This document shows, piece by piece, positions 8,161 through 16,854 of a stretch of DNA of 64,000 nucleotides. Source of the stretch: Amycolatopsis benzoatilytica AK 16/65 (lineage in GTDB: Bacteria > Actinomycetota > Actinomycetes > Mycobacteriales > Pseudonocardiaceae); contig NZ_KB912942.1 of NCBI RefSeq assembly GCF_000383915.1, forward strand, positions 4,363,370 through 4,427,369, given 5' to 3'. Position 1 is the first letter of the stretch; every line of letters starts with the position of its first letter. The notes beneath the pieces were generated by a model that worked only from the letters and a program-made list of their open reading frames with translations, searched no databases and was not told the DNA's origin. The translations under genes and the position numbers were made by a program.

Positions 8161-8655
8161 ATGAGCTTCGACACCCACGCGGGACATCGCGGAAGCCGCC
8201 TGTCCTCCGGACCGGTCATGCGGTGGCTGGACAACCGGATGACCAGCCGGGTGGTCCGCAAGGCGTTCAGCACGTTCTTTTCCTTCGACGCGCTCGTCCT
8301 GACCACCGTAGGCGCCAAGAGCGGGATCGAGCGGAAGACGGTGGTCTGCTGGTTTCCCGGCAAGGACGACAGCTACCTGATTGTCGCGGCAGCGGGCGGC
8401 ACGGCCGGGAATCCGGCGTGGTACTACAACGTTGCCGCGCACCCGGACCGGGTCGAGATCGAGATCGACGGCACCACGATCCCGGTCACCGCCGAGCAAC
8501 TCCACGGAGCCGAACGTGCGGACGCGTGGCGGCAGATCACCGCCGCCGCGCACCGGTTCGCCCGCTTCCAGCAGCACACCGACCGCGAACTTCCCGTCCT
8601 CCGCCTGACCCGCCGAAGCGGGCCGCGTCCGGAGCCGAGCGACACCGCCGGCTAG
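8161..8655 (+). CDS. Deazaflavin (F420)-dependent nitroreductase-family protein
   Basis: A 164-residue protein of the DDN/split beta-barrel family. Diagnostic segments are VLTTVGAKSGIERKTVVCWFPGKDDSYLIVAAAGG and GNPAWYYNVAAHPD, shared with mycobacterial Ddn-type F420H2-dependent reductases. It presumably reduces a small substrate using F420H2, or sequesters it. ATG 8161 is preceded by GGGAGGA. It stands alone, about 180 bp after a dispersed palindrome. A second, more compact member of the family is at 53868. Confidence 0.82.
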   Translation: MSFDTHAGHRGSRLSSGPVMRWLDNRMTSRVVRKAFSTFFSFDALVLTTVGAKSGIERKTVVCWFPGKDDSYLIVAAAGGTAGNPAWYYNVAAHPDRVEIEIDGTTIPVTAEQLHGAERADAWRQITAAAHRFARFQQHTDRELPVLRLTRRSGPRPEPSDTAG

Positions 8656-8734
8656 GCACTGTGGGTCCTTCGCCTCTAGCTGGCCGTTGCCGGCGGCGGG
8701 ACGGTGAGACTTTGCCGGCCAGCGATTCAGGGAG

Positions 8735-9193
8735 ATGAGCAGCGTGAAGCGCACTATTCATGTCGAGGCTCCGGTGCAGACAGTGTTCGACCGCCTGAAG
8801 GACCCGAGGTACGTCCCGGACGGGACGACGATGCACTTCGAGGTCACCGACGTCAAAGAGACCGATCAGGGCGTAGGCACCTCCTACAACTGGGTTTCCA
8901 AGACGCCGGTCGTGCAATGGGAGGGCTTCGACGTGTACACCGAGTTCGTCCCCAACCAGCGGATCACCGACCGGTCGTCGTCGTCCATGGCCGGCGACAT
9001 CACGATGTCCTTCGAGGCAGAAGGCTCCGGGACGAAGCTGACGATGGAGTCCCATTCGCGTTCGCTGTGGCGGTTCCCGCCTTTGCGGCAGCTGGCCGAC
9101 CTGGCCAAGGGAATGACCGCCGACAAGTTCCTGGCCGCGGTAAAGGCCGAGGTCGAGCCCTCGGCGCCAGCAGAAACCAGCAAAAAACGCTGA
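8735..9193 (+). CDS. SRPBCC-family (polyketide cyclase/dehydrase-like) protein
   Basis: A 152-residue single-domain START/SRPBCC protein. The N-terminus KRTIHVEAPVQTVFDRLKDPRYVPDG and the alternating beta pattern through DITMSFEAEGSGTKLTMESHS are typical, and the long C-terminal helix closes the hydrophobic pocket. Such proteins bind lipids or polyketide-like ligands; no ligand can be inferred here. GGGAG precedes ATG 8735. The C-terminus is a charged tail (ETSKKR). Confidence 0.75.
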   Translation: MSSVKRTIHVEAPVQTVFDRLKDPRYVPDGTTMHFEVTDVKETDQGVGTSYNWVSKTPVVQWEGFDVYTEFVPNQRITDRSSSSMAGDITMSFEAEGSGTKLTMESHSRSLWRFPPLRQLADLAKGMTADKFLAAVKAEVEPSAPAETSKKR

Positions 9194-9425
9194 GTGGTCT
9201 CCAGCGTCCCGTCCGCGGCCGGCGCGGCATCAGCCCTTCCGCAGCGCCCGCGCCGTCCCGACCCGCTGTGTTTCGCCCGCACCCGCGGAGGTCTGGGCGG
9301 CCCACGGAACCCGGAGGCATCGTCGTCGGGTCCGGGGCCGTCCCCGCGACTGTCGCCGGTCGGCGGTAGCGTCCCCCGCCCGTCTCCGCCACGCTGGGCG
9401 GCGAGAACGGGGACAGGAGGCCGCG

Positions 9426-10673
9426 ATGAAGGTGGTCATCGCCGGAGCCGGGATCGGCGGGCTGACCGCGGCCCTGCGGCTGCACCGCGAAGGCATCGCC
9501 TGCACGGTGTACGAGCAGAGCGCGCGGATCGGCGAACTCGGCGTCGGGATCAACGCGTTGCCGCACGCGGTCAAGGAACTCGCGGCGCTCGGTCTCCTCG
9601 ACGCGCTGGACGAGGTCGGGATCCGCACCCGCGAGCTGTTCTACACGCACCGGCTCGGGCAGGTGATCCTGCGCAAACCGTGCGGGCTGGACGCCGGGTT
9701 CACGCTCCCCCAGTTCTGCCTGCACCGCGGCAAACTGCAGAACGTGCTGCTGCGGGCGGTCCAGTCCCGGCTCGGTCCCGACGCGGTGCGGACCGGCCAC
9801 CTGCTGACCGGGTTCGAACAGGACGCGAGAGGCGTGCGAGCTCGCTTCGCGGAGCGGGCCGGCGGCACCGAGGTCACCGCCGACGCCGACGCGCTGGTGG
9901 CGGCGGACGGCATCCACTCGACCGCGCGGTCCCTGCTCTTCCCTGGAGAGGGGCCTCCCCGCTGGAACGGGGTCCTGATGTGGCGCGGTGCCACCGACTG
10001 GCCCGAATTCGGCGGCGGCCGTTCCATGATCGTCGCCGGCGGCACCGCGGCCAAGCTGGTGGTCTATCCGATCGGGCCGGGACGCGCCGCGGGCACCCGG
10101 CTCACGAACTGGGCGATCTGCATCCGCACCGGCCGGCCAGGCGCCCCGCCGCCGGACCGGCAGGACTGGGCGAAGCCCGCGGACCGGGCGGAGCTGGCCC
10201 GGCACGTCGGACGGTTCCGGTCGGCGGCGGTCGACCACGCCGGGCTGGTCGAAGCCACCGAGGAGATCTTCGAGTTCCCGATGTGCGACCGGGACCCGCT
10301 GCCGGCGTGGTCCCACGGGCGCGTGACGCTGCTGGGCGACGCCGCCCATCCGATGTACCCGATGGGCTCCAACGGCGCCGGCCAAGCGATTCTCGACGCG
10401 ACCAGCCTCGCCGAGTGCCTGGTACGGCATTCCGGTCCGGTCGAGGCGTTGCGGGCGTATGAAACCGAACGGCTGGCTGCCACCAGCGAGATCGTGCTCC
10501 GCAACCGCAGAGGCGGACCGGAAAACGTCATCGACGAAGTCGAACGCCTTGCCCCGGAAGGCTTTTCCCGCCTCGAAGACGTGATCGACGCGGCCGCTCT
10601 CGACGCGATCGTCGCCGGTTACGCGCAGGCTTCCGGAGCGTCCCAGCGGCAGGTGAACGGCCCCGGCCGGTAA
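9426..10673 (+). CDS. FAD-dependent monooxygenase, PhzS-like
   Basis: A 415-residue class A flavoprotein hydroxylase. The FAD dinucleotide motif is VVIAGAGIGGLTAAL at the N-terminus, an interdomain segment reads ALVAADGIHSTAR, and the FAD ribityl motif is LLGDAAHPMYPMGSNGAGQAILDA-like at about residues 300-322. Sequence order, the MWRGATDW segment and YPMVDRDPLP-type FPMCDRDPLP closely follow PhzS, the phenazine 1-monooxygenase. No other phenazine gene is present, so the aromatic substrate may differ. It ends 4 bp from the convergent cupin gene. AGGAGG lies upstream of ATG 9426. Confidence 0.82.
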   Translation: MKVVIAGAGIGGLTAALRLHREGIACTVYEQSARIGELGVGINALPHAVKELAALGLLDALDEVGIRTRELFYTHRLGQVILRKPCGLDAGFTLPQFCLHRGKLQNVLLRAVQSRLGPDAVRTGHLLTGFEQDARGVRARFAERAGGTEVTADADALVAADGIHSTARSLLFPGEGPPRWNGVLMWRGATDWPEFGGGRSMIVAGGTAAKLVVYPIGPGRAAGTRLTNWAICIRTGRPGAPPPDRQDWAKPADRAELARHVGRFRSAAVDHAGLVEATEEIFEFPMCDRDPLPAWSHGRVTLLGDAAHPMYPMGSNGAGQAILDATSLAECLVRHSGPVEALRAYETERLAATSEIVLRNRRGGPENVIDEVERLAPEGFSRLEDVIDAAALDAIVAGYAQASGASQRQVNGPGR

Positions 10674-10677
10674 CCGT

Positions 10678-11154
10678 TCAGGCCCCTTCCACCGACCCCG
10701 GCGGCAGGAAATCGACGTCGTGCAGTGCCGACAGCCGGACCACCTCGGCCGGGTCCTCCAGGTTGTGCAGCTTGTCGAACAGCGCGGCGAGCTTCCCGGC
10801 GGGGCTCACCCAGAACAGCGCCCGGGTCAGGTCCTCGCTGCGGTTGTAATAGGCGTGCGGGAGGCCCTTCGGCATCCGCACGGTGTCGCCGGGACCGGCG
10901 GTTTCCCACTGGCCGTCGAGGTAGACGGTGAACACGCCCTCCAGGATGTAGATGTGCTCGTCCTGCGTCGGATGGACGTGCGGCGGCACGCCGGTGCCGG
11001 GCGGGTCGAGAGTCTCGAACGCGAAGCTCGACTCACTGGCCGCCTTCATCGAGTACGTGTGTCCGAGCACGTTCCACACCTTGTTCCGCATGCCCTCTCG
11101 GGCCGGCGTGATCCCCTTCGGCAGGGGACCGAGCACGATTTCCTCGCCGGTCAT
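10678..11154 (-). CDS. Cupin-domain protein
   Basis: A 158-residue single-domain cupin. Motif 1 is PPHVHPTQDEHIYILEG, supplying two His and a Glu for metal binding; motif 2 is around PGDTVRMPKGLPHAYYN, supplying the third His. It could be a small dioxygenase-type enzyme or a binding protein. ATG 11154 has AGGAGG at good spacing; GTG 11157 is too close to it. It faces the PhzS-like gene tail to tail with 4 bp between, so no dedicated terminator separates them. Confidence 0.78.
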   Translation of the reverse strand: MTGEEIVLGPLPKGITPAREGMRNKVWNVLGHTYSMKAASESSFAFETLDPPGTGVPPHVHPTQDEHIYILEGVFTVYLDGQWETAGPGDTVRMPKGLPHAYYNRSEDLTRALFWVSPAGKLAALFDKLHNLEDPAEVVRLSALHDVDFLPPGSVEGA

Positions 11155-11241
11155 CACACCTCCTGGCCTCGTGTCGTCCTCCGCCGAGGACTCTGCGCCA
11201 TCCCGCCGCCGGTGTACAGCCGCCAGTCCGGCGCATCTCGG

Positions 11242-12171
11242 TCAGCCGCCGGCCGGAACGAGGAAAACCCACACCGGCCCGCTGGCGAGCGGCAGGGCCT
11301 GACCGGTGCTCGTGGCGAAGGCGGTCGGCGCGGCGAGTGCCGGGCGGGACCAGGTCGCCGGGTACGACCGGCCGTCGCGGAACACTACCGCCGAGCCGGC
11401 GCCCACCGTGTGCGCGACGGGCGCGCGGGCGCCGGTCGCGTCCTCGGCGAACGGTTCGTAGGTGATGCCGACTTTTTGCTCGATCACGGTGGCGGCGCGC
11501 AGCTGGCCGGCCTCGGTGGAGAGGAACGGGGTGCCGTCCATCGAGATCAGCCAGGAGCCGCTGGACCAGCTGAGCGCATAAGACGCGCTGGAGTAGCCGA
11601 TGGTCGTGCCGGTGCTCGGCTCTCCTCCGGCCGGCGCGGGGCCGAACGCCAGCACGGCCGGCGGGGCCGGTCCGCGGCCGGCCGGCAGGCTGGCGGTGCG
11701 CACGTACAGATTGTGCGGGGCCGGGTGCCCCGGCTGCCGGAAGTAAGCGCCGGGCACATCCGATTGGGCTGCGTTGACCAGCGACGCGCCGCGCAGCGCG
11801 GGCAAAATCTGCGGTGCCGCACCGGAGTAGGCGAAGGCCAGCCGGCCGTACTGGGCGAGCACGGCGATGTCGGTCTCCCGGGCGCTGCGCACCGGCCCGA
11901 CCACGTCCGGGATCTTCGCCGAGAACACCGCGATGATCCGGGTCAGGCCGCCCTCCACCGGCGCGACGTAGACGACGTCCGCACTGCCCAGCCCGGTCGC
12001 CGGCCGGGCCGCGGCCACGTTGTCGATCTTCACCGCGAGCACCTGGGCTTGCCCTGCGGGTGGGCTGGCCGGGCTGGCCGGGCTCTCGCCGGGGGAAGGG
12101 TTCGAACCGCGGCAACCCGCCGCCAGGAGGGCCGCCGCGAGCAGCGCCGGGCCGATCCGCCGGAGACGCAT
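11242..12171 (-). CDS. DUF3048 lipoprotein
   Basis: A 309-residue exported lipoprotein. The N-terminus MRLRRIGPALLAAALLAAGC is a signal peptide with a lipobox ending at Cys20, followed by a Ser/Pro-rich linker. The body begins VLAVKIDNVAAARPATGL and continues ADVVYVAPVEGGLTRIIAVF, the hallmark of DUF3048 (YerB-like) proteins, with the C-terminal DUF3048 domain after residue 190. The role of the family in the envelope is not known. The in-frame extension upstream runs into a dispersed palindrome and is not coding; ATG 12171 is the start. Confidence 0.82.
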   Translation of the reverse strand: MRLRRIGPALLAAALLAAGCRGSNPSPGESPASPASPPAGQAQVLAVKIDNVAAARPATGLGSADVVYVAPVEGGLTRIIAVFSAKIPDVVGPVRSARETDIAVLAQYGRLAFAYSGAAPQILPALRGASLVNAAQSDVPGAYFRQPGHPAPHNLYVRTASLPAGRGPAPPAVLAFGPAPAGGEPSTGTTIGYSSASYALSWSSGSWLISMDGTPFLSTEAGQLRAATVIEQKVGITYEPFAEDATGARAPVAHTVGAGSAVVFRDGRSYPATWSRPALAAPTAFATSTGQALPLASGPVWVFLVPAGG

Positions 12172-12312
12172 GTCGACCACCACCACTGTGCGCTGGCGTT
12201 CCCGGCAGTTTATCGCGCGGCGCACCGGAAAAGCGAGGGCCGGGCAGCCGAGGCACGGTGCTTCCGCTGGTCTGGACGGCAGGACCGGTCCGGCGGTGCT
12301 CCCGGTCTCGAA

Positions 12313-12367
12313 GTCCGTGAAGGGCCCGTTGCCGGAATCTGATTCCGGCAACGGGCCCTTCACGGAC
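12313..12367. repeat. 55-bp dispersed palindrome, copy 2
   Basis: Starts GTCCGTGAAGGGCCCGTTGC and ends GGGCCCTTCACGGAC. The inner arms are GTTGCCGGAATC and GATTCCGGCAAC, fully complementary although different from copies 3-5. It lies between the 3' end of the AraC-type gene and the 5' end of the DUF3048 gene, both on the minus strand, so it could terminate the former. Confidence 0.92.
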
Positions 12368-12387
12368 AATCGGGAGGGAGCCGTCGC

Positions 12388-13368
12388 TCAGGCCCCGACG
12401 CCGGGCCGGTTCGCGTTCCGGCCGAAGGCCGCCCGGTAGTCGCGCGGCCGGTGCCCGGCGAGCCGGGCGAACACAGCACCGAACGTTCCGGGATCCAGGT
12501 AGCCGACCTCGGCCGCGATGCTCGCGATCGTCCGATCGGTGGTTTCCAGCAGGTGCTTCGCCTTGCGCACTCGCGCCGCCTGCAGGTATTCCAGCGGAGT
12601 CTGGCCGGACTGCTCGCGGAACCGCCGCAGCAGCGTCCGGGTGCTGACGTGGAACGCCGCCGACAGCTGCCCCAGGTCGTAGCGTTCGCCCATGGTCCGG
12701 TCCAGGCGGCGCTTCACGCTCTGGGCGAAGTCCGATCCGGCGGCGGGCAGCAATGCCGCGTCGACGTACGGGGTTTGACTCGGCCGCGCGTCGTCGACGA
12801 GCGCGACACGGGCGGTGGCGCGGGCGACCCGGCTGCCGCTGTGTTCCCGGATGAGGTCGAGCGCGAAGTCGTACATCGCGCTGAACGCGCCGGTCGTGGT
12901 GATTCCGCGGTCGGTCGCGACCAGCTTCTCCGGCCGGACGGTCGTACCGGGACACCGGCGCGCCAGCTTGCCGGCGAACAGCCACGCGGTCGTCGACTCC
13001 CTCCCGTCCAGGAGCCCGGCCTCAGCGAGCAGGAACGCGCCGACGCAGATCGACACCACCGCGCTGCCCGATCGCGCGGCCGCCGAGATGGCCTCGATCT
13101 CCGGCCGGAGCCCGGCGAGCTCCGCGTCGAGATCCAGTCCGGGGCGCAGCTCGAAACCCGGCACCACCAGCACGTCCACCGGCCGGACCGGGGCGACGGC
13201 GATCGGCACGCCGCCCGAGCCGGTCACCCGCCGCCTCGGCGACAGGACCGACACGTCGTAGCAGGACTCGCCGGCGAGATGCCCGGCCATCGTGAGGAGA
13301 TCGGGGACGCCGTAGACCTCCGACGCGAAACAGCCCGGATAGGCGAGCACCCCGACGCGAAGAGCCAT
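12388..13368 (-). CDS. GlxA-family (DJ-1/PfpI plus AraC) transcriptional regulator
   Basis: A 326-residue regulator. Residues about 1-185 form a DJ-1/PfpI-like domain (VGVLAYPGCFASEVYGVPDLL, and SICVGAFLLAEAGLL with the nucleophile-elbow Cys). Residues about 215-320 form an AraC-type double helix-turn-helix (VSTRTLLRRFREQSGQTPLEYL, then IASIAAEVGYLDPGTFGAVFARLAG). Such proteins usually sense small metabolites. ATG 13368 begins right at the divergent intergenic region shared with the dienelactone hydrolase gene, which is its likely target. Confidence 0.85.
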   Translation of the reverse strand: MALRVGVLAYPGCFASEVYGVPDLLTMAGHLAGESCYDVSVLSPRRRVTGSGGVPIAVAPVRPVDVLVVPGFELRPGLDLDAELAGLRPEIEAISAAARSGSAVVSICVGAFLLAEAGLLDGRESTTAWLFAGKLARRCPGTTVRPEKLVATDRGITTTGAFSAMYDFALDLIREHSGSRVARATARVALVDDARPSQTPYVDAALLPAAGSDFAQSVKRRLDRTMGERYDLGQLSAAFHVSTRTLLRRFREQSGQTPLEYLQAARVRKAKHLLETTDRTIASIAAEVGYLDPGTFGAVFARLAGHRPRDYRAAFGRNANRPGVGA

Positions 13369-13371
13369 GCT

Positions 13372-13404
13372 GGCGAGATTACCTGGATATCTGGCGATCT
13401 CGCC
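13372..13404. promoter_or_regulatory. Inverted repeat in the divergent glxA-type/dienelactone hydrolase promoter
   Basis: GGCGAGAT at 13372-13379 is repeated inverted as ATCTCGCC at 13397-13404, with a 17-bp spacer, inside the 73-bp region between the two divergent starts. An AraC-family dimer could bind here. The assignment rests on position and symmetry only. Confidence 0.45.
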
Positions 13405-13441
13405 GCTGGCCGCCGGCCGCTCCCGCGGCGACGATGCGGGC

Positions 13442-14275
13442 ATGGCGATCACCGAGCCGCAGCCTGGCGGCGTCCTCGCGGACTTCTCGAAGCGACTGGT
13501 CGAGGTCGACGGAGTCGGCAAAACCGTGTACACCGGCGGTTCCGGACCGGCCGTCGTGCTGATGCCGGAGATGCCCGGCATCAGTCCCGACGTCGTCCGC
13601 TTCGCGCGGTGGATCCGCGACGCGGGATTCACCGTCTACCTGCCGTCGCTCTTCGGCGTGGACGGGGCGTTCCCGACCGTGGCCGACGGGGAGCAGGTCG
13701 TCCGCCGCGCCTGCGTCAGCGCCGAGTTCCGGGCCTTCGCGGGCAGCGGCACCAGCCCGGTTGTCTCGTGGCTGCGCGGGCTGGCCAGGACGGCGCTGCG
13801 CGAATGCGGCGGGCCGGGCGTCGGCGCGATCGGGCTTTGTTTCACCGGCAACTTCGCCCTGTCGATGGCGCTCGAACCAGCGGTCCTCGCGCCCGTCGTG
13901 AACCACCCGTCGCTGCCGCTGGACGATCCCGGCGGCCTGGAGATCAGCGACGAGGACGCCGCCGCGGTCCGGGAGCGGATCGACCGCGACGGGCTGAAAG
14001 TGCTCAGCTATCGCTTCGACAACGACCGCTGGTGCACCGGTCAGCGTTTCGCCGCCTACCAAGCCCTCCTCGGCGACGCGTTCGACGGGCGCGTCCTCCC
14101 CGGTGAGAGCGCCAACCCCGAACCGCCGCCGTTCTTCCGCGACGTCGTCGGCACGCCGCACAGCGTCGTCACCGCGCACCTCGTGGACCGCGAAGGCCAC
14201 CCCACTCTGCGCGCGCGGGACGAGATCCTCGCTTTCCTCGCTGAAAGACTCTCTCCCCCAACCACAACCGGCTGA
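13442..14275 (+). CDS. Dienelactone hydrolase-family protein
   Basis: A 277-residue alpha/beta hydrolase. The nucleophile motif GLCFTGN has Cys at residue 133, as in dienelactone hydrolases (GxCxGG-like), rather than Ser. A late REGHPTL segment supplies the catalytic His. The short loop PEMPGISPDV near the N-terminus fits the oxyanion region. Family members hydrolyse dienelactone or related esters in aromatic degradation; the substrate here is not known. ATG 13442 was chosen over an earlier in-frame start because the longer frame would overlap the divergent promoter region. Confidence 0.8.
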   Translation: MAITEPQPGGVLADFSKRLVEVDGVGKTVYTGGSGPAVVLMPEMPGISPDVVRFARWIRDAGFTVYLPSLFGVDGAFPTVADGEQVVRRACVSAEFRAFAGSGTSPVVSWLRGLARTALRECGGPGVGAIGLCFTGNFALSMALEPAVLAPVVNHPSLPLDDPGGLEISDEDAAAVRERIDRDGLKVLSYRFDNDRWCTGQRFAAYQALLGDAFDGRVLPGESANPEPPPFFRDVVGTPHSVVTAHLVDREGHPTLRARDEILAFLAERLSPPTTTG

Positions 14276-14363
14276 CGGGCCCGGTGCCGCGCCTCGACAG
14301 AGCCGTCTTCCGGGAGTTAACTGACCCGGTTGCCAGACTGCGGGCAAAGAGGACAGTGGTGCG

Positions 14364-15971
14364 ATGTCGGAGCCAGTCGATTTCGAGGCGGTCTTCCTGG
14401 CCGGGCCGTCGGCCACCGCGGTGCTGTCTCGCGAATTCGTCATCCTCGCGGTCAACCACGCCTACGAAGCCGTGTCCGGCCATTCCCGGGAGGACCTGAT
14501 CGGACGGAACGTTTTCCAGGCGTTCCCGGACGATCCGCGGGATCCGGGTGGCGCCCGGGCGTTGCGCGCTTCCCTTGATCGGGTGCTGGCCACCCGGCAG
14601 CGGCACGCCATGGCACTGCAGCGGTACGACGTCGCGGTCCCGGACCGCCCGGGGGTGGTGGAGCAGCGCTACTGGAGTCCGGTCAACGCGCCGGTGCTCG
14701 ACGCCGACGGCTCGGTCCGGTTCGTCGTGCACCGGGTCGAGGAGGTGACGGATTTCCTGCACGAGCTGTCGGCGACCGCTCCCGAAGCGGCGACCGGGGA
14801 AGTGCAGGCGATGCAGGCCGAGGTCTTCGCACGAAGCCGTGAACTGCAGCAAGCCAACCAGCAGTTGTCCGCCGCGGCGGACATCACCACCGCATTGCTG
14901 GCGGACATCCCGCCAGCCGAGGTCCTGGAACTGATCGCGTCACGGGCACGCGAGATCGCGCAGGTCGACCAGGCGCTCCTGCTGGCCCCCGACGACGACG
15001 GCGAGCAACTGATCGTCGCGGCCGCGGCGGGGGCGAAGTCGCAGGCGTACCGGGCCGTGCGGCTGCCGCTGGACGAAAGCACCGCCGCGCGTTCGCTGGC
15101 CGTACGGGTCTACCGGACCGGCCGGTCCGCGGTCGACGAGAACGCCGCGCAGGCAGGCCGCGAGGCCGGGCTGAGCCCGGACGTCGCGGTCGGCTCCGCG
15201 CTCGGCGTGCCGCTGGGATCGCCCGGTGCCGTGCGCGGCGTCCTCTCCGTGGTGAACGAACCCGGGCATCCGGTCGTCGCCGGACGGGTGGTGCGGTCAC
15301 TGGAGCTGTTCGCCGCGCAGGCAGCCATCGCGCTGGAGCTGGCCGAGCGGAAGTCGGACGCGGAGCGATTGTCCTTGCTCGACGACCGGGAGCGGATCGC
15401 CCAGGAGCTCAACACGTCGGTCGTCGCGCGGCTGTCGGGCATCGGCCTGGATCTCTCCGCGGCGCTGAGAATCATCCAGCGCCCCGATGCCGCGCACCGC
15501 GTCCGGGACGCGGTGCGCACACTGGACGACGTCATCCGGCGGCTGAATTCCGCCGTCTTCGCCTCCCGGCCCGAGCACGGCCGGGAACAACGCCTGCACC
15601 GGCGCATCTACGACCTGGTCGACGCCGCCGCCGCGAGCCTCGGAGTCGCGACCACGACCCGGGTGGACAGCCGGCTCGACACCGCGCTCGACAGGCCTGC
15701 CGCCGGAGCGCTGATCGAAGTGCTCGACACGGCGTTGTCCGAAGTCGCCCACCGCCCGACCGCCCGCCACGTCCTCGTGATCGCCGAACTGCACACCGCG
15801 CCGACCCGCGTCTACGTGCGGGTCGAAGACGACGGAACCCCCGCGGCGCCTGCCGTCCACAGCACCCGATCGGGCGGAGACTTCGCGACCGCCGCCCGCG
15901 CGGGCGGCGGCACGACGGTCACCTGGCAACTGCCGATCGAGAAAACGGACCTCGCGGGCTTCGCCGGCTGA
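14364..15971 (+). CDS. PAS-GAF sensor histidine kinase-like protein lacking the phosphoacceptor His
   Basis: A 535-residue cytoplasmic sensor. Residues about 1-130 form a PAS domain (SREFVILAVNHAYEAVSGHSREDLIGRN), about 165-330 a GAF domain, and about 335-530 a DosS/NarL-type kinase region. The expected dimerisation motif RIARDLHD reads DRERIAQELNTSVVARL, so the phospho-accepting His is N350. The ATP-binding N-box region reads ALSEVAHRPTARH, without the usual Asn. A G-box-like GGGTTVTWQLP remains at the C-terminus. It is therefore probably not an autokinase and may act as a signal-dependent scaffold. No response regulator gene is adjacent. Confidence 0.72.
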   Translation: MSEPVDFEAVFLAGPSATAVLSREFVILAVNHAYEAVSGHSREDLIGRNVFQAFPDDPRDPGGARALRASLDRVLATRQRHAMALQRYDVAVPDRPGVVEQRYWSPVNAPVLDADGSVRFVVHRVEEVTDFLHELSATAPEAATGEVQAMQAEVFARSRELQQANQQLSAAADITTALLADIPPAEVLELIASRAREIAQVDQALLLAPDDDGEQLIVAAAAGAKSQAYRAVRLPLDESTAARSLAVRVYRTGRSAVDENAAQAGREAGLSPDVAVGSALGVPLGSPGAVRGVLSVVNEPGHPVVAGRVVRSLELFAAQAAIALELAERKSDAERLSLLDDRERIAQELNTSVVARLSGIGLDLSAALRIIQRPDAAHRVRDAVRTLDDVIRRLNSAVFASRPEHGREQRLHRRIYDLVDAAAASLGVATTTRVDSRLDTALDRPAAGALIEVLDTALSEVAHRPTARHVLVIAELHTAPTRVYVRVEDDGTPAAPAVHSTRSGGDFATAARAGGGTTVTWQLPIEKTDLAGFAG

Positions 15972-16282
15972 CCAGCGGGGCCACCGATCCGGGTCGGGCG
16001 CCGCGGCGGTGAAGTCGGCTAGCTCGGCGGTCGGCGGCGCGGACTCCCCCGCCGCGGCGCCGACGGCCTTCCGCTGCGAACCGCTGTCGGCTGCCTCCAA
16101 CGAGGCCGGGCCGTTTTCCGCTGTCGCCGTCCGTTCTCCCCCTTTGAAGTCCGAAGTAGACAGTGAGGACCTTCGTCCTCGAGCGGAGGGAGTTCGGCTC
16201 TGCTCCCGGCACCGCCCGCGGACGGACGCTGGACCGGTGCCCGCCGGCCGGCGGGCGACCGCACGAGACGAATGAGGCATTG
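15972..16282. other. 311-bp intergenic region before the hemerythrin gene
   Basis: I see no convincing gene in this stretch. Short open frames exist on the plus strand but lack ribosome sites and family resemblance. It probably holds the promoter of the hemerythrin gene and its short leader frame. Confidence 0.4.
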
Positions 16283-16363
16283 GTGACTTCGACACTGGAC
16301 CGCTCGACCACCGAGCCGCGGCGAACGCTCACCCTGAGCCGGGCGGCTGAGTCCGGTGTGTGA
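16283..16363 (+). CDS. Possible 26-residue leader peptide overlapping the hemerythrin start
   Basis: A short frame starts at GTG 16283, with GAGG five bases upstream, and ends at TGA 16361-16363. It overlaps the hemerythrin GTG start (16356) by 8 bases in another frame. The peptide is Thr/Arg/Ser-rich (MTSTLDRSTTEPRRTLTLSR at its start). The overlap suggests translational coupling. Nothing else supports it, so confidence is low. Confidence 0.3.
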   Translation: MTSTLDRSTTEPRRTLTLSRAAESGV

Positions 16364-16829
16364 ATACTGCGGATGCCAGGCGCTGGCCGCGGTCGAGGAG
16401 CTGACCCGCGAACACGACGAAGCCGTCGCGCTGATCAGCCGCGTCCGCGGCGCGCACGCCCGCGGCGACGGCGCGGAAATGGCCGTTCTGGCCAACCGGA
16501 TCGCCCAGCTGCTCCGCCCGCACACGACAGTCGAGGAAGAGGGCCTCTTCCCGGCATTGGCAGACGAGTTCCCGGACCACATCGCAGATCTGGCCACGCA
16601 GCACCGGCACATCGAGAGCGTTCTCGGCGAGGCCGCGCACGGAACCCCTGCCGACCCGGAGTGGCCCGCGCGTCTGATGGCCGCGCTGCACCTGTTGCGC
16701 GAGCACATCCTCGCCGAGCAGGACGGCGTCTTCCCCGCCGCGCTGAGCCGTCTCGAACCGGCGCAGTGGGAAGCCGTCGAGCGCGTGCGCCAGCGAGCCG
16801 GCACCGGGTTGTCCGAACAAGTCCGCTGA
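16356..16829 (+). CDS. Hemerythrin HHE-domain protein
   Basis: A 157-residue four-helix hemerythrin. It opens with the Cys-rich MCEYCGCQ seen in actinobacterial members. Candidate iron ligands are the His in REHDEA, the His and Glu in LRPHTTVEEEGLF, the His pair in TQHRHIE, and the His and later acidic residues in LREHILAEQDGVFPAAL. Such proteins bind a di-iron centre and sense or detoxify oxygen, NO or peroxide. The GTG start gives exactly the MCEYCGC N-terminus. It ends 25 bp from the convergent DUF6098 gene. Confidence 0.82.
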   Translation: MCEYCGCQALAAVEELTREHDEAVALISRVRGAHARGDGAEMAVLANRIAQLLRPHTTVEEEGLFPALADEFPDHIADLATQHRHIESVLGEAAHGTPADPEWPARLMAALHLLREHILAEQDGVFPAALSRLEPAQWEAVERVRQRAGTGLSEQVR

Positions 16830-16854
16830 CTGCCCCGGCCGCCGCGCCCGAGAG

